From contig NZ_BMXK01000012.1 in assembly GCF_014651715.1 (NCBI RefSeq), positions 81,852 to 145,851 on the forward strand: a stretch of 64,000 nucleotides of DNA, given 5' to 3'. Shown in pieces: positions 50,653 through 63,518 of this stretch (positions are counted from its first letter, which is position 1; every line of letters starts with the position of its first letter). The DNA comes from Zhihengliuella salsuginis. Lineage in GTDB: Bacteria; Actinomycetota; Actinomycetes; Actinomycetales; Micrococcaceae. The notes beneath the pieces are model-generated. The model was not told the DNA's origin. It searched no databases and saw only the letters and a program-made list of their open reading frames with translations. The translations under genes were made by a program, and so were the position numbers.

Positions 50653-52131
50653 GTGAGTGACTTGTTCAGTGGGCTGGGTGCGGACGATCTCGGCAACGCG
50701 AACGGGGACGACCCGTTCGCCGACCAGCACGAAGACGACGGCGGACGGCCCCTGCCCCCGCTCGCCGTCCGCATGCGCCCCCGCAGCCTCGAAGAGCTCG
50801 TCGGCCAGAAGCACCTGCTCGGATCCGGTTCGCCGCTGCACCAGCTGGCCCAGGGCGCCAAGGCGGGCCCGGCGGGGCTCTCGAGCGTCATCCTGTGGGG
50901 GCCTCCGGGCACCGGGAAGACCACCCTGGCGCACGTCATCGCCCGCGGTCCCGGGCGCCAGTTCGTCGAGCTCTCGGCGATCACCGCCGGCGTCAAAGAC
51001 GTCCGCCGGGTCATGGACCAGGCTCTCTCCGACCGGGACCTGCGGGGGATGACGACCGTCCTGTTCCTCGACGAGATCCACCGGTTCAACAAGGCGCAGC
51101 AGGACGCCCTGCTGCCGGGTGTCGAGAACGGATGGGTCGTCCTCGTCGCGGCCACGACCGAGAACCCGTCGTTCTCGGTGGTCTCGCCCCTGCTCTCCCG
51201 GTCGCTGCTGATGACCCTGAAACCGCTCGACGATGCCGACGTCCGGGACCTGCTCGAGCGCGCCGTCCACGAGGAGCGGGGACTGAACGACGTCGTCGAA
51301 CTCACCGACGAAGCGCTCGAACACCTCATCAAGCTCTCCGGCGGGGACGCCCGGCGCTCCCTGACGGCGCTGGAGGCGGCGGCCGCCGTCGCGCTCGGAT
51401 CCGCACTCGGATCGGCCCCGGGGCGGGCCGGCGCCGACGAGGACCCGGTCGCCGAGAAGGCGGACGGCGGCGCGGACGCCGAGGAGACGGTCAGGGTCAC
51501 GCTGGAGGACGCCGAACGGGCCATGGACGTGGCCGTGCAGCGCTACGACAAGGCCGGGGACCAGCACTACGACGTCATCAGCGCGTTCATCAAGTCCATC
51601 CGCGGTTCGGATGTCGACGCGGCCCTGCACTACCTGGCGAAGATGCTCGAGGCGGGGGAAGACCCCCGCTTCATCGCCCGCCGCATCATCATCAGCGCCT
51701 CCGAGGACGTCGGCATGGCCGATCCGACGGCGCTGCAGACTGCGGTCGCCGCCAGTCAGGCCGTGCAGATGATCGGCATGCCGGAGGGGCGGATCATCCT
51801 CGGGCAGGCCGTGGTCCATCTGGCCACCGCCCCGAAGTCGAACGCGGCCTACAACGGCATCAACGAGGCGATCGCGGACGTCCGGGCGGGCAAGGGGCGC
51901 GGGATTCCGCTGCACCTTCGCGACGCCCACTACAAGGGCGCCCAGCAGCTCGGGCACGGCAAGGGGTACCAGTACTCCCACGACGCCCCGCACTCGATCG
52001 CCACCCAGCAGTACGCGCCGGACGACCTGGTCGGCCGCGACTACTACCAGCCGACGGGCAACGGGACGGAGCGGGGCATCGGGGAGCGGCTCGAGAGGCT
52101 CCGCCAGATCGTCCGCGGCCGCTCGAAGTAG
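50653..52131 (+). CDS. rarA: Replication-associated recombination protein A (RarA/MgsA)
   Basis: AAA+ ATPase acting at stalled forks and single-strand gaps; 492 residues from GTG 50653. Walker A is [10 protein letters not shown] (about 83-92), Walker B with the family motif is [19 protein letters not shown], sensor 1 is [10 protein letters not shown], and the C-terminal tetramerisation domain carries [23 protein letters not shown] low-complexity Ala/Gly-rich insertion around residues 245-280 is not in E. coli RarA. The distance to a -10 hexamer supports GTG 50653 or 50650 as start. It is divergent from dtd. Confidence 0.93.
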   Translation: MSDLFSGLGADDLGNANGDDPFADQHEDDGGRPLPPLAVRMRPRSLEELVGQKHLLGSGSPLHQLAQGAKAGPAGLSSVILWGPPGTGKTTLAHVIARGPGRQFVELSAITAGVKDVRRVMDQALSDRDLRGMTTVLFLDEIHRFNKAQQDALLPGVENGWVVLVAATTENPSFSVVSPLLSRSLLMTLKPLDDADVRDLLERAVHEERGLNDVVELTDEALEHLIKLSGGDARRSLTALEAAAAVALGSALGSAPGRAGADEDPVAEKADGGADAEETVRVTLEDAERAMDVAVQRYDKAGDQHYDVISAFIKSIRGSDVDAALHYLAKMLEAGEDPRFIARRIIISASEDVGMADPTALQTAVAASQAVQMIGMPEGRIILGQAVVHLATAPKSNAAYNGINEAIADVRAGKGRGIPLHLRDAHYKGAQQLGHGKGYQYSHDAPHSIATQQYAPDDLVGRDYYQPTGNGTERGIGERLERLRQIVRGRSK

Positions 52132-52149
52132 GCTCCGGCACGGGTGACC

Positions 52150-52197
52150 GACGCCGCCGCCCGGCGGGCGTGCACACGACGGGCGCGCGGCGGCGTC
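52150..52197 (+). terminator. Stem-loop after rarA
   Basis: An 11-bp perfect stem (GACGCCGCCGC with GCGGCGGCGTC) around a 26-base GC-rich loop, 18 bases after the rarA stop. No T-run. The rpsD -10 candidate TAGGAT (52202-52207) follows at once. Confidence 0.55.
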
Positions 52198-52207
52198 GTG
52201 CTAGGAT

Positions 52208-52356
52208 TGTTCGTTGGCTGGCAAGCCGCCGATCACGCGTGCCCGGAGACGGGTTCGGATCGTGCGCGCTGCAGGACTTGCGGGGTGCGGCTCCCCGAGA
52301 CTCTCCATCATGGAGGCCAGACCAGAAAGCAGCCGCCGAACGAAAGTAGGAGACAC
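52208..52356 (+). other. Leader region of rpsD
   Basis: TAGGAT at 52202-52207 would start a leader of about 143 bases. It contains CGGGG-loop-CCCCG at 52281-52297 and CTCCA-TCA-TGGAG at 52303-52315 just ahead of the GTAGGAG ribosome binding site. S4 represses its own mRNA through leader structures in other bacteria; a similar role here is a guess. Confidence 0.4.
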
Positions 52357-52983
52357 GTGGCAAACAACACCCGTGCCCGCCGCAAGGTCCGCATTTCGCG
52401 TGCCCTCGGCATCGCTCTGACCCCCAAGGCAGAGAAGTACATGGAGCGTCGCCCGTATGGCCCCGGCCAGCACGGACGCGCCCGCAAGAAGCAGGATTCC
52501 GACTACGCAGTGCGTCTGCGCGAGAAGCAGCGTCTTCGCGCCCAGTACGGCATCCGCGAGGCGCAGATGACCCGCGTCTTCGAGGAGGCCCGTCGCACCG
52601 CCGGTCTGACCGGTGAGAACCTGGTCGAGCTGCTCGAGTCGCGCCTCGACTCCCTTGTCCTGCGCGCCGGCTTCGCTCGCACCATCGCTCAGGCCCGTCA
52701 GCTCGTGGTTCACCGCCACATCACCGTTGACGGCGCCCGCGTCGACCGTCCGTCCTTCCGCGTGAAGGAGGGTCAGACCATCGCCGTGCACCAGCGCTCG
52801 GAGACCATGGTTCCCTTCCAGCTGGCTGCCGCCGGTGCCCACCGCGACGTTCTGCCGACCGTCCCGGGCTACCTGAACGTCAAGCTGGAGTCGCTGCAGG
52901 CGAGCCTCGTGCGTCGCCCGAAGCGCTCCGAGGTCCCCGTGACCTGCGAAGAGAACCTCGTCGTCGAGTACTACGCACGCTAA
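52357..52983 (+). CDS. rpsD: 30S ribosomal protein S4
   Basis: Primary 16S rRNA-binding protein and assembly initiator; 208 residues. The sequence has YGPGQHGRARKKQDSDYAVRL-type basic stretches and the S4 RNA-binding domain (LESRLDSLVLRAGFARTIAQARQLVVHRHITVDG), split across residues 94-130. It lacks the N-terminal CXXC zinc motif of some S4 proteins, so it is the zinc-free form. GTG 52357 has GTAGGAG upstream. Unlike in E. coli it is outside the alpha operon, as is usual in this part of Micrococcales. Confidence 0.96.
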   Translation: MANNTRARRKVRISRALGIALTPKAEKYMERRPYGPGQHGRARKKQDSDYAVRLREKQRLRAQYGIREAQMTRVFEEARRTAGLTGENLVELLESRLDSLVLRAGFARTIAQARQLVVHRHITVDGARVDRPSFRVKEGQTIAVHQRSETMVPFQLAAAGAHRDVLPTVPGYLNVKLESLQASLVRRPKRSEVPVTCEENLVVEYYAR

Positions 52984-53022
52984 ACCCGCAAGGGTTCTGG
53001 CTGCGGCCGACGAAGAGACGGG

Positions 53023-53051
53023 AGAGCCCGCGGCACTGCGCCGCGGGCTCT
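53023..53051 (+). terminator. Terminator of rpsD
   Basis: A perfect 12-bp stem (AGAGCCCGCGGC with GCCGCGGGCTCT) with a five-base loop, 40 bases after the rpsD stop, followed by TCCGCG. Confidence 0.75.
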
Positions 53052-53185
53052 TCCGCGTTAAGCGAACGGCCCGCGGCGCCCTCTGCGCGCGGCCGGATGT
53101 CGCGCACCGGCGCACGATCGTTAGGTAGGGTTGGGTAGCGGTGCTGCGTCCGCGCACCGTGCACGATGCTTTCAAGGAGCTATAC

Positions 53186-53542
53186 ATGACGTGGTCCGAT
53201 GTCGCCGGGTTGATCGCGGCGCTCGCGTTCGTGGTGCTGGTGGGGTTCCTCGCGGTGCCCATCATCAAGCTTGGACGATCGTTCGATCAGCTCACCGGTT
53301 TCATCCGCGACTCGCGCGGAACACTGGACGAGATCACGACGACGGTCGCGTCCACCAACCAGCAGATCACCAAGGTCGACGGCATCACGAGCAACGTCTC
53401 CGACGCGTCCGCGAACGTCACCGCCATCACCTCGCTGGCCGCCGCGGTGGTCGGCAAGCCGCTGATCAAGGTCGCCGCCTTCAGCGAGGGCGTCCGCGCC
53501 GCGTTCAACAAGCCCGCGACCCGCGCCAAGCGCAGCCGCTAG
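53186..53542 (+). CDS. DUF948 domain-containing membrane protein
   Basis: A 118-residue protein with one N-terminal membrane helix (VAGLIAALAFVVLVGFLAVPII, about residues 6-27 in two parts) followed by a heptad-like region rich in Thr, Asp and Asn (DQLTGFIRDSRGTLDEITTTVASTN), the DUF948 pattern, and a basic tail. Function is unknown. ATG 53186 has AAGGAG six bases upstream. It lies between rpsD and alaS, a position conserved in related genomes, and is followed by another small membrane protein 18 bases later. Confidence 0.82.
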   Translation: MTWSDVAGLIAALAFVVLVGFLAVPIIKLGRSFDQLTGFIRDSRGTLDEITTTVASTNQQITKVDGITSNVSDASANVTAITSLAAAVVGKPLIKVAAFSEGVRAAFNKPATRAKRSR

Positions 53543-53560
53543 CGCCGGTTCGAAAGGCAG

Positions 53561-53833
53561 ATGAATTCTATGTTGAAGAAGATTTTCTGGGTCGGCGTCG
53601 GCATCGGCGTCGGAGCCCTCGCATACCGCAAGGTCTCCGAAGCGCGGAACTTCGCCGGCCCCGACGGCCTGAACCGCGTCGTCGGCCGGCTCGCCGACGA
53701 GGTCGCCGACACCCTGGCAGCGTTCCGGGACGGCATGCAGTCGAAGGAGAGCGAGCTGCGCGATTCGCTCGGCCTGGACCAGGCACCGGAGTCGGCGCGT
53801 GGACGCCACGCTGCCGGCGAGACCGTCAACTAA
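53561..53833 (+). CDS. Small membrane-anchored protein, DUF6167-like
   Basis: A 90-residue protein with a Gly-rich hydrophobic N terminus (KKIFWVGVGIGVGALAYRKV, about residues 6-25) and a soluble helical tail. The size, position before alaS and N-terminal pattern resemble the small actinobacterial proteins annotated as DUF6167; the match is by context. ATG 53561 and ATG 53570 are both possible starts; GAAAGG lies upstream of the first. It is probably co-transcribed with the DUF948 gene and alaS. Confidence 0.65.
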   Translation: MNSMLKKIFWVGVGIGVGALAYRKVSEARNFAGPDGLNRVVGRLADEVADTLAAFRDGMQSKESELRDSLGLDQAPESARGRHAAGETVN

Positions 53834-53867
53834 CCCACCGAGCTCCCGAAGGGACCGTACAAGGACT

Positions 53868-56561
<2,694 letters not shown>

Positions 56562-56572
56562 GCGGCGGACTG

Positions 56573-57073
56573 ATGTCGCGAGGCGTACGCATCGGAGTCG
56601 ACGTCGGATTGGCGCGCGTCGGAGTCGCCCACAGCGACCCCGACGCGCTCCTGGCGTCGCCTTGGAAGACGCTCAAGCGCGACACCAAGAAGGATTCCGA
56701 CCTGAGAGTCCTGGTCAACTACATCCAGGAACTGCAGGCGGTGACCGCCTACGTCGGGCTGCCGCGCTCGATGAAGGGCGGGGAGACCGCCTCGACGACG
56801 ATGGCCCGCGAGTACGCCACCGTCCTGCAGCGTCGGCTGCAGGACGCGGGGGCCGCCACCGAGGTGCGTCTCGTCGACGAGAGGCTCACGACCGTATCGG
56901 CCCACAAGGACCTCCACGCCGCCGGCGTCGACATTCGTGATCACCGTCGCGTGGTGGACCAGGTCGCGGCGGTTGCTATCCTTCAGCAGGCGATCGATAT
57001 GGAAAAATCTCTCCAACGAGACGTCGGAGCGGTCGTGGAGACCCCGAACGACCGTCAGACAGACCAGGATTGA
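56573..57073 (+). CDS. ruvX: Putative pre-16S rRNA nuclease / Holliday junction resolvase-like RuvX
   Basis: RNase H-fold protein of the YqgF family, 166 residues, implicated in 16S rRNA 5' maturation in E. coli. The first acidic motif is IGVDVGLARVGVAHSD (about 6-21), the middle motif is VGLPRSMKGGE and the third VRLVDERLTTVSA; the last catalytic Asp lies in DHRRVVDQVAAVAIL. It follows alaS by 11 bases and overlaps nothing. Conserved order alaS-ruvX-mltG is common in Gram-positive bacteria. Confidence 0.92.
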   Translation: MSRGVRIGVDVGLARVGVAHSDPDALLASPWKTLKRDTKKDSDLRVLVNYIQELQAVTAYVGLPRSMKGGETASTTMAREYATVLQRRLQDAGAATEVRLVDERLTTVSAHKDLHAAGVDIRDHRRVVDQVAAVAILQQAIDMEKSLQRDVGAVVETPNDRQTDQD

Positions 57074-57087
57074 AGGACGTTTATCCG

Positions 57088-58551
57088 GTGAACGATCAGC
57101 AAGATAGCCCGCGGCGCCGCAGGGCCGCCGTGCGGCCTGCGGTCACCGAAAGCGAGGGCGCGCCCTTCCGGCGGTTGCGCTCCGGCCGTCGTCGAAGCGA
57201 GCCCACGGCCCCCCACGACCCGCTGACGTCCGAACCGGCTGCAGCCGGCCACGATCCGGCCGACGACTACCCGGTGTCCGCCGGCGAGGAGCCGCAGACG
57301 ACCGGGCCGGACACCACTGCAGCGGGCCCCGAAGAACCGTCGGAACACGAGGACCAGCACGACGACACCGCACCGGAGGCCGGCCGGCCGGAGCATCCCG
57401 AAGGCACGGAGGACGCCGCCCCCGCTGCGGTGAGCGCCGAAGACGCCCCGGTGCGCCCGCCCGAGCTCGAGGCCGCCCTGGCCATGCGCAGGAAGCGCCG
57501 CCGGCGCCGGAACGCCATCATGGTCTCGGTCTTCGCCGTCTTCGTCGTAGCCGTCACGGTTGCCGGCCTCTACGTCAACGGACTCCTCAACGTCGAACCG
57601 GAGGACTTCGACGGTCCCGGCCAGGGCGAGGTCGATTTCGTGGTGGCCCAAGGCTGGGGCCCGAACCGTGTCGGCGACGAGCTGGTTGCGCAGGGCGTCG
57701 TCGCCTCGCGGGACGCCTTCCTCGAGGCGCTCTCGGCCGCCGAGGGCGACAGCAAAGAAGTCCATCCCGGCGAGTATCCGCTGCAGACGAACCTGCCGGC
57801 CCGCGAGGCAGTCGACGTGCTGCTCGGAGTCGGCAGTGCGCCCGTCCACTACATCGCGATCGACCAGAACTCGCGTCTGCCTGCCGCCCTGGAGAACATC
57901 GCCGAGTCGACCGATCTGGACCTCGGGGAACTTCAAGAACTCGCGGCCGAACCCGAGACGTTCGGGCTCGACGCGTCCTACGAGAACATCGAAGGGTTCC
58001 TGCATCCGGGGGAGTACCGCTTCCCCGTCGAGGACACAGCGCAAGAGGTCCTCCAGATGCTGGTGGATGCAACCACGGAGAAGCTGGCGGAGCTCGGCGC
58101 GACCGACCCGCAGGAGGCCTACCGCGCGTTGACGATCGCCAGCATCCTGCAGGGCGAGGCTCGCACGGAGGACTACGCCGTCGTCGCCGGGGCCATCGAG
58201 AACCGCCTCAACCCCGACAACAGCGAGACGGGCGGTCTCCTGCAGGTCGACTCGTCCGTCATCTACGGGCTGGACCGGTACACGCTCGAGTTCACCGCCG
58301 AGGAGAAGGCCGACGCCTCCAATCCCTACAACACCTACCAGCACCAGGGGCTGCCGCCGACGCCGATCGGCTCGCCGGGAGATGCCGCCATCGAAGCGGC
58401 GGTGAACCCCGACGACAACGGCTACTACTACTGGGTGACGGTGAACATCGAGACCGGCGAAACCAAATTCGCCGAGACGTACGCGGAACACCGCGGGAAT
58501 CAGCAGGAGTACCGCGACTACTGCGCAGCGAACCCGGAGGTCTGCAGCTAG
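57088..58551 (+). CDS. mltG: Endolytic murein transglycosylase MltG
   Basis: Membrane enzyme that cuts nascent glycan strands and so sets their length; 487 residues from GTG 57088. An unusual N-terminal cytoplasmic part of about 140 residues is Arg-rich and then acidic/Pro-rich and probably disordered. One membrane helix follows (about 145-168), then a LysM-like subdomain and the YceG catalytic domain with the putative catalytic Glu357 in TIASILQGEAR. NPYNTYQHQGLPPTPIGSPG is the C-terminal family hallmark. GTG 57088 has GAAGGA upstream; TTG 57070 would overlap ruvX. Its stop shares a base with the aroE start. Confidence 0.92.
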   Translation: MNDQQDSPRRRRAAVRPAVTESEGAPFRRLRSGRRRSEPTAPHDPLTSEPAAAGHDPADDYPVSAGEEPQTTGPDTTAAGPEEPSEHEDQHDDTAPEAGRPEHPEGTEDAAPAAVSAEDAPVRPPELEAALAMRRKRRRRRNAIMVSVFAVFVVAVTVAGLYVNGLLNVEPEDFDGPGQGEVDFVVAQGWGPNRVGDELVAQGVVASRDAFLEALSAAEGDSKEVHPGEYPLQTNLPAREAVDVLLGVGSAPVHYIAIDQNSRLPAALENIAESTDLDLGELQELAAEPETFGLDASYENIEGFLHPGEYRFPVEDTAQEVLQMLVDATTEKLAELGATDPQEAYRALTIASILQGEARTEDYAVVAGAIENRLNPDNSETGGLLQVDSSVIYGLDRYTLEFTAEEKADASNPYNTYQHQGLPPTPIGSPGDAAIEAAVNPDDNGYYYWVTVNIETGETKFAETYAEHRGNQQEYRDYCAANPEVCS

Positions 58552-59423
58552 TGTCCGACGGCAACGCGCGGCGGGCCGCCGTGATCGGGAACCCCATCGG
58601 CCATTCGAAGTCGCCCGCCCTGCATGCCGCCGCCTACGCGGCCCTGGGCGTCGACATCACCTACGGTTCGATCGTGGCCGACCCCGAGGACGCCCCCGAG
58701 CTGGCCGAGCGGCTGCGCCGGGAGGAGTCCTGGGTGGGGCTCTCCTGCACGATGCCCATGAAATCCGCGCTCGTGCCGGAGATGGACGCGGTCTCGGAGC
58801 GCGTCGCCCGCCTGGGTTTCCTCAACACCGTCGTCGTGCGGCACCAGGACGGGTTCGCCCGCCTCTTCGGCGAGAACACCGACATCGCCGGCATTGTCAG
58901 GGCCCTCGGCCTGCCCGCGGGCGCCGTCCGCCAACGGCTCTGCATCCTGGGTGCCGGCGGGACGGCGGCAGCTGCCGTGGCGGCCGCAGCTCAGCTCGGC
59001 TTCGAGTCGGTCGACCTCGTCGTGCGCGACGCCGGCCGGGCCGAGTCGGCCCTGAACCTCGCCGCCGATCTCGGCTTGGCGGGTCGCGCGGTCGACGCGG
59101 CCACCGCCGGAGGGGAGCTGGGCGGCTACGAGGCCGTCGTCTCGACGCTTCCGCCCCGTGCCGCCGACAGCCTCGTCGACAGCCTCCTCGCCTCCCCGCC
59201 GCGCGCCGGCGCGCCGCTCCTCGACGCCGCCTACGACCCGTGGCCGAGCCGGATCGGCACCGCATGGGACGCCGCGGGAGGCCGCGTCGTCGACGGACTG
59301 TCGATGCTGGTGCACCAGGCCGTCGAGCAGGCGCTGCTCTTCAGCGGCCGGCCGGAAGATGACCGTGGACTGGTCACAAACGTGATGTGTGACGCAGTGG
59401 GGCTGCCTCGTCGGTTGGGTTAG
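58551..59423 (+). CDS. aroE: Shikimate dehydrogenase
   Basis: Reduces 3-dehydroshikimate with NADPH; 290 residues. Substrate-binding pieces are [17 protein letters not shown] (about 12-28), the catalytic Lys71 in [12 protein letters not shown] and Asp111 in GENTDIAGI. The nucleotide-binding loop is [10 protein letters not shown] (about 133-142). Instead of the common NRTxxR NADP clamp the sequence has VRDAGRAES, keeping one Arg, so cofactor preference could differ. GTG 58551 overlaps the mltG stop by one base, so expression is coupled to the cell-wall gene. Confidence 0.9.
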   Translation: MSDGNARRAAVIGNPIGHSKSPALHAAAYAALGVDITYGSIVADPEDAPELAERLRREESWVGLSCTMPMKSALVPEMDAVSERVARLGFLNTVVVRHQDGFARLFGENTDIAGIVRALGLPAGAVRQRLCILGAGGTAAAAVAAAAQLGFESVDLVVRDAGRAESALNLAADLGLAGRAVDAATAGGELGGYEAVVSTLPPRAADSLVDSLLASPPRAGAPLLDAAYDPWPSRIGTAWDAAGGRVVDGLSMLVHQAVEQALLFSGRPEDDRGLVTNVMCDAVGLPRRLG

Positions 59424-59449
59424 CCCCGATTCGTGGCAGTATTGACGAC

Positions 59450-60646
59450 ATGTTGCGTTGGTTGACCGCGGGCGAATCACATGGCCCGTCCCTCGTTGGA
59501 ATTCTCGAAGGCCTCCCGGCAGGCGTCCCGCTCACGACGGATGACGTCAAGGCGGCCCTGGCCCGACGCCGCCTCGGCTACGGCCGCGGGGCCCGGATGA
59601 AGTTCGAGCAGGACGAAGTGACCTTCACCGGCGGCGTCCGCCACGGCTCCACCCAGGGCGGCCCCGTCGCCATCGAGGTCGGCAACACCGAATGGCCGAA
59701 GTGGCAGAAGGTCATGAGCGCCGACCCGGTGCCCGACGACGAGCTCGACGGGCTCGCCCGCAACGCGCCGCTCACCCGGCCGCGCCCCGGCCACGCCGAC
59801 TTCACCGGCATGCAGAAGTACGGCTTCGACGACGCCCGCCCCGTCCTGGAGCGCGCCAGCGCCCGCGAGACGGCGGCACGCGTGGCACTCGGCACCGCCG
59901 CGTCCAACTTCCTGGCCGAGCTCGGCATCGAAATGGTCAGCCACACGGTGGCGGTCGGCACAGTGGCCGTCCCCGAGGGCAGTGCCGTGCCACGCGCCTC
60001 GGACGTCGTCGCGCTCGACGCCGACCCGCTGCGCTGCTTCGACCGCGCCACCTCGGACGCCATGGTGGCCGAGGTCGACGCCGCCCACAAGGAGGGCGAG
60101 ACCCTCGGCGGCGTCGTCGAGGTCCTGGCCTACAACCTCCCCCCGGGCATCGGCTCCTACGTCCACTGGGACCGGCGGCTCGACGCCCGGCTGTCGGCCG
60201 CGCTCATGGGCATCCAGGCCATCAAGGGCGTGGAGATCGGCGATGGATTCCTCACCGCCGCCCGCCGCGGGTCGGCCGCCCACGACGAGATCCTGCGCGA
60301 CGGCGACTCGAAGGCCGTTCGCCACACAAATCGCGCCGGCGGCATCGAGGGCGGCATGAGCATCGGGGGACCGGTCCGCGTGCGCGCCGCCATGAAGCCG
60401 ATCGCAACGGTGCCGCGGGCCCTGCGCACGATCGACATCGCCAGCGGCGAGGAGGCGAAGGCCCACCACCAGCGTTCGGACGTCTGCGCGGTGCCGGCCG
60501 CGGGAGTCGTCGCCGAAGCCATGGTGGCGCTGGTCCTCGCCCAGGCCGTCCTCGAGAAGTTCGGCGGCGACTCCGTCAAGGAGACGCACCGGAACATCCA
60601 GGAGTACCTGGCGGCGATCCCCGAGTCCCTGGCCTCGTCGAACTAG
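59450..60646 (+). CDS. aroC: Chorismate synthase
   Basis: Last step to chorismate, FMN-dependent; 398 residues, usual actinobacterial size. The N terminus [21 protein letters not shown] holds the GESHG motif (residues 8-12) in its first part. [19 protein letters not shown] and [12 protein letters not shown] are the central signature, and [20 protein letters not shown] residues close the FMN site. It begins 26 bases after aroE and is the second of four clustered shikimate genes. Confidence 0.97.
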   Translation: MLRWLTAGESHGPSLVGILEGLPAGVPLTTDDVKAALARRRLGYGRGARMKFEQDEVTFTGGVRHGSTQGGPVAIEVGNTEWPKWQKVMSADPVPDDELDGLARNAPLTRPRPGHADFTGMQKYGFDDARPVLERASARETAARVALGTAASNFLAELGIEMVSHTVAVGTVAVPEGSAVPRASDVVALDADPLRCFDRATSDAMVAEVDAAHKEGETLGGVVEVLAYNLPPGIGSYVHWDRRLDARLSAALMGIQAIKGVEIGDGFLTAARRGSAAHDEILRDGDSKAVRHTNRAGGIEGGMSIGGPVRVRAAMKPIATVPRALRTIDIASGEEAKAHHQRSDVCAVPAAGVVAEAMVALVLAQAVLEKFGGDSVKETHRNIQEYLAAIPESLASSN

Positions 60647-60669
60647 GCGCGGGTCGAGGCCTCAAACAC

Positions 60670-61272
60670 GTGACTGATCCTTCCAGTGTTCCACCGCGCC
60701 GCCGCCACACCGGTCTGACGCCCGGCAGTCCGGACGTCCTCTGTCTGATCGGGCCGATGGCCTCGGGCAAGACCACGCTCGGGCGTGCGGTGGCGCGGCA
60801 TCTGGGTGTACCGTTCATCGATACGGACGCCCAGGTCGTCGCCCACCACGGTCCCATCGCGGACATCTTCGCCGAGTCCGGCGAGGCCGGGTTCCGCCGC
60901 CTGGAGTCGGAGGCGCTGAAGCAGGCTCTCGAGACGGCCGACATCCAAGGTGGTGTCGTCGCCACCGGGGGCGGCGCCGTCGTCCGCGCGGAGAACCGGC
61001 AGACCCTCCGCGAGCGGTTCACGGTGTACCTCGAGATCGACGAGGAGACCGTCGCTCCGCGCATCGAGCGCGACCGGCACCGGCCGCTGCTCAGCCGGCA
61101 AGAGGACGAGGGAGCCATGGACAAGTGGCGCCGCATCCTGTCAGAGCGTGCGGGTCTCTACCGCGAGACCGCACGCCACATCGTCGACGTCCGCAGCGGC
61201 ACGCCCGCCGCGAACGCCGAACGCATCGTCGACGCCTACCGGCGTTTCCGCTCTTCAAGGGGAGGCAACTAG
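60670..61272 (+). CDS. aroK: Shikimate kinase
   Basis: Phosphorylates shikimate with ATP; 200 residues from GTG 60670. Walker A is GPMASGKTTLGR (about 32-43), the shikimate-binding DTDAQV follows, then AGFRRLESEAL and the TGGGAVVR loop, and the lid with RHRPLLSR. The first 25 residues are polar, Pro/Arg-rich and absent from E. coli AroK; a later start is possible but none has a better ribosome binding site. aroB starts four bases after its stop. Confidence 0.92.
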   Translation: MTDPSSVPPRRRHTGLTPGSPDVLCLIGPMASGKTTLGRAVARHLGVPFIDTDAQVVAHHGPIADIFAESGEAGFRRLESEALKQALETADIQGGVVATGGGAVVRAENRQTLRERFTVYLEIDEETVAPRIERDRHRPLLSRQEDEGAMDKWRRILSERAGLYRETARHIVDVRSGTPAANAERIVDAYRRFRSSRGGN

Positions 61273-62361
<1,089 letters not shown>

Positions 62362-62363
62362 TC

Positions 62364-62861
62364 ATGGGGCTGCAGTGGATACGAACTGGAATGCCGGGGA
62401 TCAACCGCGATCCCGAAACCCTGCTGCCCGTCATCGTCGACGAGCAGCAGGCCGACCTGCTGGTCGCGGGCGACGACCCGTGTGACGCCGTCGTCGTGCT
62501 GATCGCCCGTGGCGAGTACCGCGAGGCCGCGGAACTGGTCGCGGACGTCCGCCTGACCGACCCGCAGAACATCCGCATGCGCATGCTGGACACCGATCTG
62601 CAACGCGCCATGGGCAAGACCGACGCGGCCATCACCCGGCTGCGCGCCCTGCTCGAGGAGTTCAAGGGCAGCAGCCACGAAGCGATGATGCACCAGTACC
62701 TCGGGATCCTCTACTACACCGAGGGCGACCTCACCGCCGCCGAGCACCGGTTCGAGCTGGCCCACCGGCTCCACTCCGAATCCGGAGCCCCCGAGCGTCG
62801 CGTGGAACTGGCGCGTCGATCGCTGGAGGCCGTGAAGCGCCGCGAGGCACTTGTACGTTAG
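62364..62861 (+). CDS. TPR-like protein of unknown function
   Basis: A 165-residue soluble, helical protein. The region from about residue 50 to 155 looks like two to three tetratricopeptide-type helix pairs (ARGEYREAAELVADVRLTD; MHQYLGILYYTEGDLTAAEHRFELAH in parts), with the Gly/Ala/Tyr spacing of TPRs. No enzyme motif, signal or membrane segment is visible. It begins two bases after aroB and precedes efp by 93 bases; related Micrococcales have a similar gene here. It probably binds a partner protein, but no partner is evident. Confidence 0.72.
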   Translation: MGLQWIRTGMPGINRDPETLLPVIVDEQQADLLVAGDDPCDAVVVLIARGEYREAAELVADVRLTDPQNIRMRMLDTDLQRAMGKTDAAITRLRALLEEFKGSSHEAMMHQYLGILYYTEGDLTAAEHRFELAHRLHSESGAPERRVELARRSLEAVKRREALVR

Positions 62862-62894
62862 AATCGAGTCTGGATTTTTGACAAACGCCCGAGG

Positions 62895-62905
62895 TGACGT
62901 CGTCA
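62895..62905. promoter_or_regulatory. Short palindrome upstream of efp
   Basis: TGACG-T-CGTCA, a perfect 5-bp inverted repeat around one base, 12 bases after a consensus TTGACA (62878-62883). A matching -10 is not evident. It could be an operator; evidence is positional only. Confidence 0.3.
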
Positions 62906-62954
62906 CTCCTCGTCCCCAAGGGGTCGGCGGGCACCCATACAGGAAGAGTAATTC

Positions 62955-63518
62955 GTGGCAGATACCACCGACATCAAAAACGGCGTAGTCCTGAAGATCG
63001 ACGGCCAGCTGTGGCAGATCACCGATTTCCAGCACGTCAAGCCGGGCAAGGGCGGCGCCTTCGTCCGCACGAAGATGAAGAACGTGCTGACCGGCAAGGT
63101 GGTCGACAAGACGTACAACGCGGGCGCCAAGATCGAAACCGCGACGGTCGATCGCCGCGATTACCAGTACCTGTACCAGGACGGCGACGACTACGTGTTC
63201 ATGGATCTGTCGGACTACGACCAGATCATGGTCCCGGGTGCCGTCGTCGGCGATTCCGCCGGCTACATGCTCGAGAACCAGAACATCACCGTCGCCATGC
63301 ACGACGGCGCACCGCTCTACGTGGAGCTGCCGCCGTCCGTCGTCCTGGAGATCTCCTACACCGAGCCGGGCCTGCAGGGCGACCGCTCGTCGGGCGGCAC
63401 CAAGCCGGCCACGCTGGAGACCGGCCGCGAGATCCAGGTCCCGCTCTTCGTCGAGCAGAACACCCGCGTCAAGGTCGACACCCGCACGGGCGACTACTTG
63501 GGGCGTGTCACCGAGTGA
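62955..63518 (+). CDS. efp: Elongation factor P
   Basis: Relieves ribosome stalling at consecutive prolines; 187 residues in three OB-type domains. The loop-tip lysine is Lys32 in [10 protein letters not shown]; no modification genes (epmA/epmB or earP) are nearby, in line with the unmodified or differently modified EF-P of actinobacteria. GTG 62955 has AGGAAGAG upstream. The stop codon overlaps the nusB GTG (GTGA), so the two are translationally coupled. Confidence 0.96.
   Translation: MADTTDIKNGVVLKIDGQLWQITDFQHVKPGKGGAFVRTKMKNVLTGKVVDKTYNAGAKIETATVDRRDYQYLYQDGDDYVFMDLSDYDQIMVPGAVVGDSAGYMLENQNITVAMHDGAPLYVELPPSVVLEISYTEPGLQGDRSSGGTKPATLETGREIQVPLFVEQNTRVKVDTRTGDYLGRVTE

Noticed and set aside
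50557..51993. Upstream extension of the dtd frame to 623 codons across rarA
   Set aside because: Only the last 144 codons match dtd; the rest is antisense to rarA, and GTG 50556 has a good ribosome binding site.
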